DNA from: Amycolatopsis lexingtonensis
Lineage (GTDB): Bacteria > Actinomycetota > Actinomycetes > Mycobacteriales > Pseudonocardiaceae
DNA: 64,000 nucleotides
Reading direction: 5' to 3'
NCBI RefSeq assembly: GCF_014873755.1
Contig: NZ_JADBEG010000001.1
Coordinates: 5,315,501-5,379,500, forward strand
The translations under genes were made by a program, and so were the position numbers. Positions 17,710-26,507 of this stretch are shown here, piece by piece. The notes under the pieces were generated by a model that worked only from the letters and a program-made list of their open reading frames with translations, was not told where the DNA came from and ran no database searches. Every line of letters begins with the position of its first letter. Position 1 is the first letter of the stretch.

Positions 17710-17885
17710 AAGCGGACTTTAACGAGGAGTAGGTTCGGCTGACAAGACTTGTCTTGTCGTTGAATCGGTCAAGAGGGTGAGTTTTCGACCGTTTCCGCTG
17801 ATCAGCGGATGTTTCGCTGACCGGGATACTGCCCCGTGCGGCGGGATGCGGCTCTTCTGGTCCGCCCGGCGGCGGCTTCGCCGAC

Positions 17886-17938
17886 GTCTTGAATGACTCA
17901 TTCAGGTCTCCGGAGGTCCTGAATGACTCATTCAAGAC
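17886..17938. repeat. Nested intergenic palindrome, family A copy 1 (GAATGACTCATTC)
   Basis: Two 21-nt arms (17886-17906 and 17918-17938) are inverted copies apart from the centre base, separated by an 11-nt spacer. Each arm contains its own palindrome TTGAATGA-C-TCATTCA. A second copy with identical arm and spacer lengths lies at 48651-48703. It begins 8 nt behind the stop of the leftward flavoprotein gene, so on that transcript it would form a 21-bp stem. Confidence 0.85.
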
Positions 17939-17945
17939 ACCCGGC

Positions 17946-19007
17946 TCAGCTCGCCAGCAGCTTCCGGATCTCGCTCACCGCTGCCCGGCCCGCCCGGTTG
18001 GCCCCGACCGTGCTCGCCGACGGCCCGTACCCCACCAGGTGCAGCCGCGGCTCGGCCACCACCCGCGTTCCGTCCACCCGGATCCCGCCGCCCGGCTCGC
18101 GCAGGTGCAACTGGGCGAGGTGGTCGATCGCCGCGCGGAAGCCCGTGGCCCAGAGGATCACGTCGGCATCGAAGCGCGTGCCGTCCGCCCACTCGACGCC
18201 CGAGGGCACGATCCGGGCGAACATCGGCCGGCGGTCCAGGATCCCGGCCGCGCGGGCGGCCCGCACTTCCGGCGTCACGGCCAGGTCGGTCACGCTGACC
18301 ACGCTCTCCGGCGGCAGCCCGGCCCGCACCCGCTCGTCGACCTTCGCGACGGCGGCGCGGCCCCAGTTCTCGCTGAACGGCTCGTCGCGCCAGACCGGCG
18401 GACGGCGCGTCACCCAGGCCGTCGCGCGGGCGAGCGGGGCGAACTCCATCAGCAGCTGCACGGCCGACGCCCCGCCGCCGACGACGACCACCCGCGCGCC
18501 GCGGAAGTCTTCGGGTCCGAGGTAGTCGGCGGTGTGCACCTGACGGCCGGCGAAGGTCTCCTGGCCGGGGTAGTGCGGCCAGAACGGCCGGTCCCAGGTG
18601 CCGGTCGCGCTGATCACGGCCCGCGCCGACCAGGACTCCGCCGGGCTCGACACCACGAGCCGCTCCCCCGCCCGCGTCACCGACTGGACGTCGACGGGCC
18701 GCAGCACCGGGAGGTCGTACACGCTCTCGAAGCGCGCGAAGTATTCGGAGACGACTTCGGAAGCCGGGCGCGTCACGTCCGGCGAGCCGAAGGCCATCCC
18801 GGGCAGGTCGTGGATGCCGTGCACCTTGCCGAGCACCAGCGACGGCCAGCGGTACTGCCACGCTCCCCCGGCGCGCTTCCCGTGGTCCAGCACGACGAAA
18901 CCGGTCCGGTTGGCGAACCCGGCGCGCCGCAGGTGGTACGCCGCGGACAGGCCCGCCTGGCCCGCCCCGATCACCACCACGTCCGTCTCGTGATCCGCGC
19001 CGCTCAT
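17946..19007 (-). CDS. Flavin-dependent monooxygenase / NAD(P)-binding oxidoreductase
   Basis: This 353-residue protein has an FAD-binding Rossmann motif VVVIGAGQAGLSAAYHLRRAG (about residues 10-30) and a second dinucleotide motif VVVVGGGASAVQLLMEF near residue 170 for NADPH. The SATGTWDRPFWPHYPG stretch and the late ILWATGFRAAIDHL (ATG motif) are typical of flavin-containing or Baeyer-Villiger-like monooxygenases such as the CzcO family, at the short end of the length range. Substrate unknown. It stands alone between palindromes and a GGDEF gene. A simple FAD-NADPH disulfide-type reductase is the main alternative. Confidence 0.85.
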   Translation of the reverse strand: MSGADHETDVVVIGAGQAGLSAAYHLRRAGFANRTGFVVLDHGKRAGGAWQYRWPSLVLGKVHGIHDLPGMAFGSPDVTRPASEVVSEYFARFESVYDLPVLRPVDVQSVTRAGERLVVSSPAESWSARAVISATGTWDRPFWPHYPGQETFAGRQVHTADYLGPEDFRGARVVVVGGGASAVQLLMEFAPLARATAWVTRRPPVWRDEPFSENWGRAAVAKVDERVRAGLPPESVVSVTDLAVTPEVRAARAAGILDRRPMFARIVPSGVEWADGTRFDADVILWATGFRAAIDHLAQLHLREPGGGIRVDGTRVVAEPRLHLVGYGPSASTVGANRAGRAAVSEIRKLLAS

Positions 19008-19051
19008 ATGGGGTTCAACGGCCTGCCGGAGCGGCTATTTCGCGCCGTTCG

Positions 19052-20320
19052 TCACACGGCGACGCGGTTGCGGCCGGCTTCCTTCGCCCGGTAGAGCGCC
19101 GCGTCGGCCGAGCGCAGCACGTCGTCGAGCGTCAGCCCGGTGCCGGGGTGGCGCGCGACCCCGATCGACACCGACAGGCCGCTCACCCGGACCGTCCCGC
19201 TCCCGGTCGAGATGACCACGTTCAGCTCGCCCACCGCCGCCCGCACCCGCTCGGCGATGGCGAGCACGTCGGCGTCGCCGATGCCCGGCAGCAGCACCAC
19301 GAACTCCTCGCCGCCGAACCGCCCGACCGTGTCGCCTTGGCGCACCGAGCCGGTGATCGCCACCGCGACGGCGGCCAGGACGTCGTCTCCGGTCAGGTGC
19401 CCGTAGGTGTCGTTGATCTTCTTGAAGTGGTCGAGGTCGATCATCAGCACCGCGAAGCCGTCGCCGCGGCGCACCGCGCGGGCGTGCTCCCGGACCGCGG
19501 AGTCGTGCCAGCCGGCGGTGTTGAGCAGCCCCGTCTTCTCGTCGGTGACCGCCGCGACCTGCAGCTGCTGCTTCAAGAGCAGGTACCGGTGCAGCAGCAG
19601 CAACGGCGCGATCACGAACACCACCAGCACCGGCTGCTCGACCAGCGCCAGCGCGGCCAGCCCGCCGAGGCAGAGGGTCGCCAGCTCGAAGGCGTTGTCC
19701 TCCCACGTGCCGATCAGGTCGGCCGCCGAGCGCTGGCTCGTGTAGAGGTAGATGCCGGCGGCCACGAGACCGATGTTCACCAGCTCGAACACCACGGCCG
19801 CGAGGCAGAGCGCGAACAGCCCGCGCGGTGTCTGCAACGGCGTCCCGTGCAGCCCCAGCACGGCGAGCACGGACGAAGCCGCGAAGCAGGAGAGCATCGC
19901 CCACGCCGTGCTCGCGACGAAGCGGTGCGCGGGCCGCGTGCGCACCTGACGCCACACCCGCACCCACAGGTGGGCGTAGAGCACGAGGGCGAGCAGCGCC
20001 ACCCACGCGGGCGGCAGCAGGACGACGCCGGCGAGGTACCAGACCGAGGTGACGTTGATGTGCGTCTGCCCGCTCATCCACCGCCGCAGCCGTTCGATGC
20101 GGCGGGACATCTCGGCCTGCGCGACGCCGAGCGCGACCAGCACCGCGAACCAGACCGGGCGCACCGGCTCCCCGAACCCGGTGCCCAGCGCCACCGCGGT
20201 CGCGCCGACGGCGACCAGCTCACAGCCGAGGGCGTAGGCGATCCACCGTGCTTTCGCCCCGGCCCACATCTCCCACCGCGCGGGCCACCCCGGCCAGTCG
20301 GAAAGCGCTTCCCGGCGCAC
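19052..20320 (-). CDS. Membrane diguanylate cyclase (GGDEF protein)
   Basis: An N-terminal region with about six transmembrane segments (ARWIAYALGCELVAVGATAVALG onward to LVVFVIAPLLLLHRYLLL) is followed by a coiled linker and a GGDEF domain. The catalytic loop is RFGGEEFVVLL and the metal/substrate segment DLDHFKKINDTYGH is intact, so it should make cyclic di-GMP from GTP. I see no inhibitory-site RxxD just before GGEEF. No EAL domain. The frame is open up to an ATG at 20506, but codons before about 20320 have weak G/C bias at position three and that ATG has no ribosome site and abuts a palindrome. I place the start at GTG 20320, with GTG 20437 as an alternative. Confidence 0.85.
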   Translation of the reverse strand: MRREALSDWPGWPARWEMWAGAKARWIAYALGCELVAVGATAVALGTGFGEPVRPVWFAVLVALGVAQAEMSRRIERLRRWMSGQTHINVTSVWYLAGVVLLPPAWVALLALVLYAHLWVRVWRQVRTRPAHRFVASTAWAMLSCFAASSVLAVLGLHGTPLQTPRGLFALCLAAVVFELVNIGLVAAGIYLYTSQRSAADLIGTWEDNAFELATLCLGGLAALALVEQPVLVVFVIAPLLLLHRYLLLKQQLQVAAVTDEKTGLLNTAGWHDSAVREHARAVRRGDGFAVLMIDLDHFKKINDTYGHLTGDDVLAAVAVAITGSVRQGDTVGRFGGEEFVVLLPGIGDADVLAIAERVRAAVGELNVVISTGSGTVRVSGLSVSIGVARHPGTGLTLDDVLRSADAALYRAKEAGRNRVAV

Positions 20321-20509
20321 GGCGGCCTGGGCTCTCAAGAGCCGAAGCCACGGGTGTGACGAACCGGCATCGTGACGTACCCCTTGCGCGAAGTTCGGCC
20401 GACCAGGTAGCCCAGCGTAGCCGTTCGGACGAGCCACGTCGCCGGTCCGGACGAATTGCCCGCGCCGGTTTGCCCGAACACCCGCGCAGAGTAGATCACC
20501 GGACATGCC

Positions 20510-20552
20510 GAAGGGGACTTTCCTCTCGTCTCATGAGAAGAAAGTCCCCTTC
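20510..20552. repeat. Intergenic palindrome, family B copy 1 (GAAGGGGACTTTC)
   Basis: Arms 20510-20522 and 20540-20552 are perfect 13-bp inverted repeats with a 17-nt loop. It lies 9 nt behind the stop codon of the leftward coxG-like gene. A second copy with the same core and the same loop length is at 37708-37752. Confidence 0.85.
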
Positions 20553-20561
20553 AGACCACGG

Positions 20562-21284
20562 CTACTTCCGCAGCGCGCGGACGATCGCGACCACGCCGGC
20601 CACCACGGCGAGGCCGATCAGCACCGGCGCCAGCCGCTTGAGGACCGACTGCCCCGCGTAGTCGAGCAGGTCGATCGCTTCGGTTTCCGGCGCGGCCGGG
20701 ACGCTCCGCAGCGGCGGGCGGTCCGACGGCGGTGCCGAGGGCCGGGGTTCGGTGTTGATCTCCGCGGTCGTCGGCGCGGGCTTGACCGCCGGTTCGGGCG
20801 CAGCGGCGGGCGCGGGCTCCGGTTCCGGGGCGGCGGCGGGCTCCGGGGCGAGCTTTCCCGACAGGCAGCCCGCGAACGTGTCCAGGATCTTGCCGCCCAC
20901 CTCGCTGATCAGGCCCCGCCCGAACTGGGCCGGCTTGCCGGTGATCGCCAGGTCGGTCGCCACCGCGCCGTGCGTTCCGCCGTCGCTTTCGGTCAACGTC
21001 AAGGTCACCGTCGCGGACGCCGTGCCGGCACCCCGCGCATCCTTGCCCGAAGCCTTGATCGTGACCTTGTGCGCGGCGTCGTCCTTTTCGAGGAACTCGC
21101 CGTGCCCCTTGTACAACAGCGAAATCGGCCCGAGCTTGACCTTCACCGTCCCGCTGAAGGCGTCCCCTTCGACCTTGGTCAGGGTGGCACCCGGCATGCA
21201 CGGGGCGACGCGCTCGGGGTCGACGACCGCCTGCCAGACCTCGCCGATCGGGGCCGGGACGGTGAATTCGTGGTCGAGCCGCAC
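20562..21284 (-). CDS. coxG: CoxG-like SRPBCC protein with C-terminal membrane anchor
   Basis: Residues 1-150 form a START/SRPBCC domain of the CoxG family (FTVPAPIGEVWQAVVDPERVAPCMPGA, then YKGHGEFLEKDD and the late FGRGLISEVGGKILDTFAGCL helix). A Pro/Ala/Glu-rich linker of about 60 residues leads to a C-terminal transmembrane helix (APVLIGLAVVAGVVAIVRAL). CoxG proteins recruit CO dehydrogenase to the membrane in Oligotropha-type systems and deliver quinone electron acceptor in newer work on related systems. GTG 21284 has GAGGAGGT just upstream. It follows coxM by about 90 nt in the same direction. Confidence 0.9.
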   Translation of the reverse strand: MRLDHEFTVPAPIGEVWQAVVDPERVAPCMPGATLTKVEGDAFSGTVKVKLGPISLLYKGHGEFLEKDDAAHKVTIKASGKDARGAGTASATVTLTLTESDGGTHGAVATDLAITGKPAQFGRGLISEVGGKILDTFAGCLSGKLAPEPAAAPEPEPAPAAAPEPAVKPAPTTAEINTEPRPSAPPSDRPPLRSVPAAPETEAIDLLDYAGQSVLKRLAPVLIGLAVVAGVVAIVRALRK

Positions 21285-21373
21285 GGGCCGACCTCCTCTC
21301 TCTGCCAGACCTGGGTGTCCGGTGCCCACCCTAGCCGCCGCAGCCGCGGCGGCCGGGTGGGCGAGCGGAGTCG

Positions 21374-22228
21374 TCAGGCCCCGGCGGCCGCCGCGATGGC
21401 GCGGCCCGTGAGCACCTTCGCCAGGTGGCGGCGGTATTCGACGTCGGCATTGCCGTCGACCGGCGGATTCGTGCCCTCGGCCGCGTGCTCCGCCGCCGCG
21501 CGGATGGAGTCCGCCGAGGCCTGGACGCCGACCAGTGCCGCTTCGACGCCCGAAGCGCGGACCGGCGTGGAGCCCATGTTCGTCAGCGCGACCCTGGCCT
21601 CCTCGATGACCCCCGCTTCGGTGCGGACGGTGACCGCGACCGCGACCATCGACCACGCCTGGGCGACCCGGTTGAACTTCTCGTAGTGCGCCCGCCACCC
21701 GGTGTGCTTGGGCACGCGGACCTCGACGAGCAGTTCGTCCGGCGCGAGCGCCGTGGTGAACAGGTCCTGGAAGAACTCCGCGGCCGGCACCGTCCGGCGG
21801 CCCGAAGGCCCGGCCACCACCAGCGAAGCTTCCAGCGCGAGCACCGGCGCCAGCAGGTCGCCCGCCGGGTCGGCGTGGGCGATTGCGCCGCCGAGCGTGC
21901 CGCGGTGGCGGATCTGCGGGTCGGCGACGGTGTCGGTCGCCGCCTTGAGCAACGCCGCGTGCTCGGCGACCAGCGGGTCGCGCTGGACGTCGTAGTGCGT
22001 CGTCATCGAGCCGATCACCAGCGTGTCGCCGTCCTCGCGCACGCCGCGCAGTTCGGCGACGCGCCCGAGGTCGATCAGCGTCGTCGGCGCGGCGAGGCGC
22101 ATCCGCAGCACCGGCAGCAGGCTCTGCCCGCCCGCCAGCACCTTGGCGTCCTCGCCGGCCGCCGCCAGCGCCTGCACCGCTTCGTCCACTGTGGACGGGC
22201 GGGCGTACTCGAAGGGAGCCGGGATCAC
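21374..22228 (-). CDS. Molybdenum hydroxylase FAD-binding medium subunit (CoxM-like)
   Basis: This 284-residue FAD-binding PCMH protein has the two FAD motifs of the family, AGGQSLLPVLRMRLAAPTTLIDLG near residue 32 and TLGGAIAHADPAGDLLAPVLAL near residue 111. It passes electrons from the iron-sulfur subunit to FAD and then to the acceptor. GTG 22228 shares GTGA with the stop of the large-subunit gene. Standard length for CoxM. Confidence 0.92.
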   Translation of the reverse strand: MIPAPFEYARPSTVDEAVQALAAAGEDAKVLAGGQSLLPVLRMRLAAPTTLIDLGRVAELRGVREDGDTLVIGSMTTHYDVQRDPLVAEHAALLKAATDTVADPQIRHRGTLGGAIAHADPAGDLLAPVLALEASLVVAGPSGRRTVPAAEFFQDLFTTALAPDELLVEVRVPKHTGWRAHYEKFNRVAQAWSMVAVAVTVRTEAGVIEEARVALTNMGSTPVRASGVEAALVGVQASADSIRAAAEHAAEGTNPPVDGNADVEYRRHLAKVLTGRAIAAAAGA

Positions 22229-24666
22229 TGCGCACCTCCGGAGGCGTCGATCGAACCGAGTCCGCCACCGGCTTCGTCGCGGCCGGGGCCGCCCGCGTCG
22301 GTGGTGCCGTGCCGCATCGCGTGCCAGACGCGCATCGGCGTCAGCGGCATCTCGATGTCGTTCACCCCGAAGTGGCGCACGGCGTCGATCACCGCGTTGA
22401 CCACCGCCGGGGTCGAGGCGATGGTGCCCGCCTCGCCGACGCCCTTGGCGCCGAGCGGGTTGGTCGTCGACGGTGTTTCCGTGCGGTCGGTGGTGAACGA
22501 GGGCAGGTCGGCCGCCGACGGCAGCAGGTAGTCGGCGAACGTGCCGGTGGTGAGCGTGCCGCTCTCGTCGTGCTCGGTTCCCTCGAACAGCGCCTGCGCG
22601 ATGCCCTGCGCGAGCCCGCCGTGCACCTGGCCCTCGACGATCAGCGGGTTCACCGCGACGCCGACGTCGTCGACGCAGACGTAGGACCGCAGCTTGATCC
22701 GGCCCGTTTCGGTGTCCACCTCGGCGGCGCACAGGTGCGTGCCGTGCGGGTAGGAGAAGTTCTCCGGGTCGAACGTCGCGTCCGAGTCGAGCGACGGCTC
22801 GACCCCGTCGGGCAGGTTGTGCGCCGCGAACACCGCGAGCGCGATGTCGGCGATGCCCGTCGAGGAATCGGTGCCCTTCACCGTGAACTTGCCGTTCGCG
22901 AACTCCAGGTCGTCCTCGGCGCATTCGAGCAGGTGCGCCGCGATCGGCTTGGCCTTCGCGACCACCTTCTCCGCCGCCTTGACGATGGCGATCCCGCCGA
23001 CGACCAGCGACCGCGAGCCGTAGGTGTCCATGCCCTTGTGCGAGGACTGGGTGTCGCCGTGGATGATCTCGACGTCTTCGAACGCGACGCCCAGCTGGTC
23101 GGCGACGATCTGGCTCCACGCCGTCTCGTGGCCCTGGCCGTGCGCGGAGGCGCCGGTGATGACCTCGACCTTGCCGGTCGGGAGCATCCGGATCGCGGCG
23201 TGCTCCCAGCCGCCGGCGCCGTAGTCGAGCGAGCCGAGCACCCGCGACGGCGCCAGCCCGCACATCTCGGTGAACGTCGAGATGCCGATGCCGAGCTGGA
23301 CCTTGTCGCCGGACGCGCGGCGCTTCTCCTGCTCGGCGCGCAGGCCGTCGTAGTCGAAGAGCTGCTTGGCCTTCGCCGTCGCGGCTTCGTAGTTGCCGGA
23401 GTCGTAGGTCAGCCCGCACACCGTGGTGAACGGGAACTCCTCGTGCTTGATCCAGTTCTTCTCGCGCAGTTCCAGCGGGTCCATGCCGAGCTCGACGGCG
23501 AGCTCGTCCATGATCCGCTCGATCGCGAACGTCGCCTCCGGCCGGCCGGCGCCGCGGTAGGCGTCGGTCAGCGTCGTCGTCGTGTACACGTTGGTGCACG
23601 CGAAGTGGTACGCCGGGATCTTGTAGATCGCGTTGAACATGAACGCGCCGAGGATCGGCACGCCGGTGCCGACCAGGCCGTTGTACGCGCCGAGGTTGGC
23701 GAGCAGCTCGACCTTGAGGCCGGTGACCTGGCCGTCGCGGGTGGCCGAGATGGTGATGTCCTGGATCTGGTCGCGGCCGTGGTGCGCGGCCAGCATCGTC
23801 TCCGACCGCGATTCGTTCCACTTGACCGGCTTGCCGAGCTTCTGCGCGACCAGCAGCGACATCATCTCTTCGGGCAGGACGCCGATCTTGCCGCCGAAGC
23901 CGCCGCCGACGTCCGGGGCGATCACGCGCAGCTTGTGCTCGGGGATGCCGAGCGTCAGCGCCGACATCACGCGCAGGATGTGCGGGATCTGCGTGGCCGA
24001 CCACATGGTGATCTGGGTGCCGGTCGGGTCGACGACGCAGGCGCGCGGCTCCATGAACGCGGGCACCAGGCGCTGCTGGCGGAAGCGGCGCTTGACGACG
24101 ACCTCCGCCGAGCCGATGGCTTCCTCGACGTTGCCGCCGGTGCCGGCCTCGGCGGAGTCGAACTTCCAGACGGCGCTGGTGTTGCTCCCCTGGTCTTCGT
24201 GCACCAGCGGGGCACCGTCGGCGATCGCGGCTTCCATGTCGAGGATGACCGGCAGCTCGTCGTACTCGACGTCGATCTCTTCGAGCGCGTCGTGCGCTTC
24301 GGCCGACGACCGCGCGACGACGACCGCGACGCCTTCACCGGCGAAGTTGACCTGGTCGGCGGCGAGCACCGGACGGCGCGGCGCCTTCATGTCCGGCGTG
24401 ATCGGCCACGCGCAGGGCATGCCGATCGAGCTGTCCGGGTCGAGGTCCTTCGCGGTGAACACGGCGACGACGCCGGGGGCGCTCTTGGCCGCCGAGGTGT
24501 CGATCGAGACGATCTTGGCGTGCGCGAACGGGCTGCGCAGGACCGCCATGTGCAGCATCCCGGGCAGCGTGATGTTGTCGGTCCAGCGGGTGCGGCCGGT
24601 GATCAGCCGCTCGTCCTCCTTGCGGCGGCGGGACTTCCCGACCTCCGGCTCGAGCGTCGCGGTCAT
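22225..24666 (-). CDS. Molybdenum hydroxylase large subunit, form II CoxL-like
   Basis: This 813-residue protein is the molybdopterin-cytosine-dinucleotide subunit of the xanthine dehydrogenase/CO dehydrogenase family. The N-terminal substrate domain starts TGRTRWTDNITLPGMLHMAVLRSPFAHAKI. Mo-cofactor contacts are visible in DVGGGFGGK, GASAHGQGHETAWSQI and NPLGAKGVGEAGT, the last holding the catalytic glutamate. The active-site loop at residues 369-375 reads AYRGAGR, the form II signature, rather than the CxFR-type loop with Cys388 of true CO dehydrogenase. CO oxidation is therefore doubtful; an aromatic or heterocyclic substrate or aldehyde is possible. Its ATG overlaps the CoxS stop by 1 nt. 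Confidence 0.93.
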   Translation of the reverse strand: MTATLEPEVGKSRRRKEDERLITGRTRWTDNITLPGMLHMAVLRSPFAHAKIVSIDTSAAKSAPGVVAVFTAKDLDPDSSIGMPCAWPITPDMKAPRRPVLAADQVNFAGEGVAVVVARSSAEAHDALEEIDVEYDELPVILDMEAAIADGAPLVHEDQGSNTSAVWKFDSAEAGTGGNVEEAIGSAEVVVKRRFRQQRLVPAFMEPRACVVDPTGTQITMWSATQIPHILRVMSALTLGIPEHKLRVIAPDVGGGFGGKIGVLPEEMMSLLVAQKLGKPVKWNESRSETMLAAHHGRDQIQDITISATRDGQVTGLKVELLANLGAYNGLVGTGVPILGAFMFNAIYKIPAYHFACTNVYTTTTLTDAYRGAGRPEATFAIERIMDELAVELGMDPLELREKNWIKHEEFPFTTVCGLTYDSGNYEAATAKAKQLFDYDGLRAEQEKRRASGDKVQLGIGISTFTEMCGLAPSRVLGSLDYGAGGWEHAAIRMLPTGKVEVITGASAHGQGHETAWSQIVADQLGVAFEDVEIIHGDTQSSHKGMDTYGSRSLVVGGIAIVKAAEKVVAKAKPIAAHLLECAEDDLEFANGKFTVKGTDSSTGIADIALAVFAAHNLPDGVEPSLDSDATFDPENFSYPHGTHLCAAEVDTETGRIKLRSYVCVDDVGVAVNPLIVEGQVHGGLAQGIAQALFEGTEHDESGTLTTGTFADYLLPSAADLPSFTTDRTETPSTTNPLGAKGVGEAGTIASTPAVVNAVIDAVRHFGVNDIEMPLTPMRVWHAMRHGTTDAGGPGRDEAGGGLGSIDASGGAQ

Positions 24667-25190
24667 CAGTCACCACCCACGCCGACGTGCTTGTTCTCGG
24701 TGATGCGTTCCGCTTCGGGTCCCGCGCCGGGACTCATGTTCTGCGCGGCGTCGCGGACCGCGCGGACGATGTTCTGGTAGCCGGTGCAGCGGCAGAGGTT
24801 GCCTTCGAGGCCTTCGCGGACGGCCTGCTCGTCGGGGTCCGGGTTGTCGGCCAGGAGGTCGATCGACTGCATGATCATGCCGGGCGTGCAGAACCCGCAC
24901 TGCAGGGCGTGGTTGTCGTGGAAGGCTTTCTGCACCGGGTGCAGCTGCCCGTCGCGGGCGAGCCCTTCGATGGTGGTGACCTCGCAGCCGTCGGCTTGCA
25001 CGGCCAGCACGGAGCAGGACTTCACGCTGTGCCCGTCGAGGTGGACGGTGCACGCGCCGCAGTTGCTGGTGTCGCAGCCGACGACGGTGCCGACCTTGCC
25101 GAGTTTTTCGCGCAGGTGGTGCACGAGCAGCGTGCGGGGCTCGACTTCGTCGGTGTACTTCGTCCCGTCGACGGTGACGGTGATGCGCAT
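24666..25190 (-). CDS. Molybdenum hydroxylase [2Fe-2S] small subunit (CoxS-like)
   Basis: This 174-residue protein holds two [2Fe-2S] clusters. The plant-ferredoxin-type cluster has Cys39, Cys44, Cys47 and Cys59 ([16 protein letters not shown]), and the second uses Cys98, Cys101, Cys133 and Cys135 (QCGFCTPGM and [11 protein letters not shown]). It links the molybdenum centre to FAD. The ATG at 25190 with GGAGG upstream is chosen over the in-frame start at 25244, which would add 18 residues without similarity. It is the first of the S-L-M order, followed by coxG. Confidence 0.95.
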   Translation of the reverse strand: MRITVTVDGTKYTDEVEPRTLLVHHLREKLGKVGTVVGCDTSNCGACTVHLDGHSVKSCSVLAVQADGCEVTTIEGLARDGQLHPVQKAFHDNHALQCGFCTPGMIMQSIDLLADNPDPDEQAVREGLEGNLCRCTGYQNIVRAVRDAAQNMSPGAGPEAERITENKHVGVGGD

Positions 25191-25394
25191 CAGGCCTCCA
25201 AAAGCCGGTTCGGGAACGGCCTGCCCGACCGTGATCGGGCTCACAAACCCCGAGCGTGCTACGCGACCTTGGCGCGGACAAGCCCTGATGTCACACGTTC
25301 AACTACTCGTTCCGCAGCTGCGCCTCGAAGCCCGGCGCAACTCCGTATGTGCGGAGATCCGGATGGGTGAACTTTTGTGGGCCACCCGGAGTAG
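25191..25394. other. Intergenic region upstream of the Mo-hydroxylase structural genes
   Basis: About 200 nt without a gene between xdhC and coxS, both leftward. It must hold the coxS promoter if the genes are not read through, but I find no convincing -35/-10 pair. An imperfect GGATGGGTG / CCACCC hairpin lies near 25368-25390 just behind the xdhC stop. Confidence 0.4.
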
Positions 25395-26507
25395 TCAGCC
25401 GTGGATACGTCCCGACAGCTCCGCCAGCCGCTTGCCGCCGCCACCCCACCGCAGCGCGATGATCTCCGCGGCGATCGAAACGGCCGTTTCCTCCGGCGTG
25501 CGCGCGCCGAGGTCGAGGCCGATCGGCGAAGACAGCCGTTCCAGCTCCGCCTCGGTGATCCCGGCTTCGCGAAGGCGGGCGAAGCGGTCGTCGTGGGTCT
25601 TGCGGGAGCCCATCGCCCCGACGTAGCCGACGTCCAGGCGCAGCGCGATCTCCAGCAGCGGGACGTCGAACTTGGGGTCGTGGGTCAGCACCGCGATCGC
25701 CGTGCGCTGGTCGATCCGGCCCGCGTCGGCTTCGGCCTTGAGGTAGCGGTGCGGCCAGTCGACGACGACGTCGTGCGCGTCCGGGAAACGGCTGCTCGTG
25801 GCGAAGACCGGGCGCGCGTCGCACACCGTGACCTGGTAGCCGAGGTAGGCGCCCATGCGGGCCATCGCGGCGGCGAAGTCGATCGCGCCGAAGACCAGCA
25901 ACCGGGGCGGCGGCTCGAAGGAGTTGACGAACACGGCCATGCCCTCGCCGCGGCGCTGGCCGTCCGGGCCGTAGTGCAGGGTGCCGGTGCGGCCGCTGGC
26001 CAGCAGGCCGCGCGCGTCGTCGGCCACCGCGTCGTCCATCCGGGACGAGCCGAGCGAGCCCGCCGTCCGGTCCGGCCACACGATCATGTGCTCGCCGACC
26101 AGGCCTTCGCGTTCGTGCTCGATGATCGTGACGACCGCGACCGGCTCGCCGCCGCGCACCGAAGCGACGACGTCGCCGAGTTCCGGCATCGACTCGCGGT
26201 CGACGTGCTCGACGTAGATGTCGATGATCCCGCCGCAGGTCAGGCCGACCGCGAACGCGTCGTCGTCGGTGACCCCGTAGCGCTGCAGCACCGGCTTGCG
26301 CTCGGCGACGACCTCTTGCGCGAGCTCGTAGACCGCGCCTTCGACGCAGCCGCCGGACACGCTGCCGGCGACCGTGCCGTCGGGGGCGACGACCATCGCG
26401 GCGCCGGGCGCGCGCGGCGCCGACGAGAAGGTGGCGACCACGGTGCCGAGTCCGACGGTCTCGCCTTCGGACCAGCGGCGGAACACGTCGTCCAGTACGT
26501 CACGCAT
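25395..26507 (-). CDS. XdhC/CoxI-family molybdenum hydroxylase maturation factor
   Basis: This 370-residue protein has an N-terminal XdhC/CoxI domain ([43 protein letters not shown] with the conserved GGCVE) and a C-terminal Rossmann domain ([36 protein letters not shown], then [14 protein letters not shown]). XdhC proteins bind the sulfurated Mo cofactor and load it into the apo-hydroxylase. ATG 26507 has a GGGAG site about 8 nt upstream; TTG 26513 would add two residues. It overlaps the VWA gene by 8 nt. Confidence 0.92.
   Translation of the reverse strand: MRDVLDDVFRRWSEGETVGLGTVVATFSSAPRAPGAAMVVAPDGTVAGSVSGGCVEGAVYELAQEVVAERKPVLQRYGVTDDDAFAVGLTCGGIIDIYVEHVDRESMPELGDVVASVRGGEPVAVVTIIEHEREGLVGEHMIVWPDRTAGSLGSSRMDDAVADDARGLLASGRTGTLHYGPDGQRRGEGMAVFVNSFEPPPRLLVFGAIDFAAAMARMGAYLGYQVTVCDARPVFATSSRFPDAHDVVVDWPHRYLKAEADAGRIDQRTAIAVLTHDPKFDVPLLEIALRLDVGYVGAMGSRKTHDDRFARLREAGITEAELERLSSPIGLDLGARTPEETAVSIAAEIIALRWGGGGKRLAELSGRIHG

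Larger units (their letters stand above)
17631..17945. other. 315-nt intergenic region with two palindromes
   Basis: There is no credible gene here; the short open frames are made of the palindrome sequence itself. From left to right it holds the AAGGAG site and leader of the phosphoesterase gene, a 21-nt palindrome (17689-17709), about 175 nt of unremarkable sequence, and a 53-nt nested palindrome (17886-17938) that ends 8 nt before the stop codon of the flavoprotein gene. Confidence 0.6.

Noticed and set aside
17708..17935. Short frames reading MNESF/MSHSR from the family A palindromes here and at 48654
   Set aside because: The similar peptides come from the repeated palindrome itself, with no ribosome site and no codon bias.
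20321..20506. N-terminal 62-codon extension of the GGDEF protein
   Set aside because: Third-position G/C bias drops there, there is no ribosome site at ATG 20506 and the start abuts a palindrome.
22225..24666. True aerobic CO dehydrogenase (form I CoxL)
   Set aside because: The active-site loop is AYRGAGR and lacks the cysteine loop required for the Cu-S-Mo centre.
22309..24780. 823-codon open frame antisense to the coxL-like gene
   Set aside because: It is a mirror of coxL in this GC-rich DNA: it is rich in Arg, Val, Asp and His runs, shows no known domain and lies fully opposite a gene with intact catalytic motifs.
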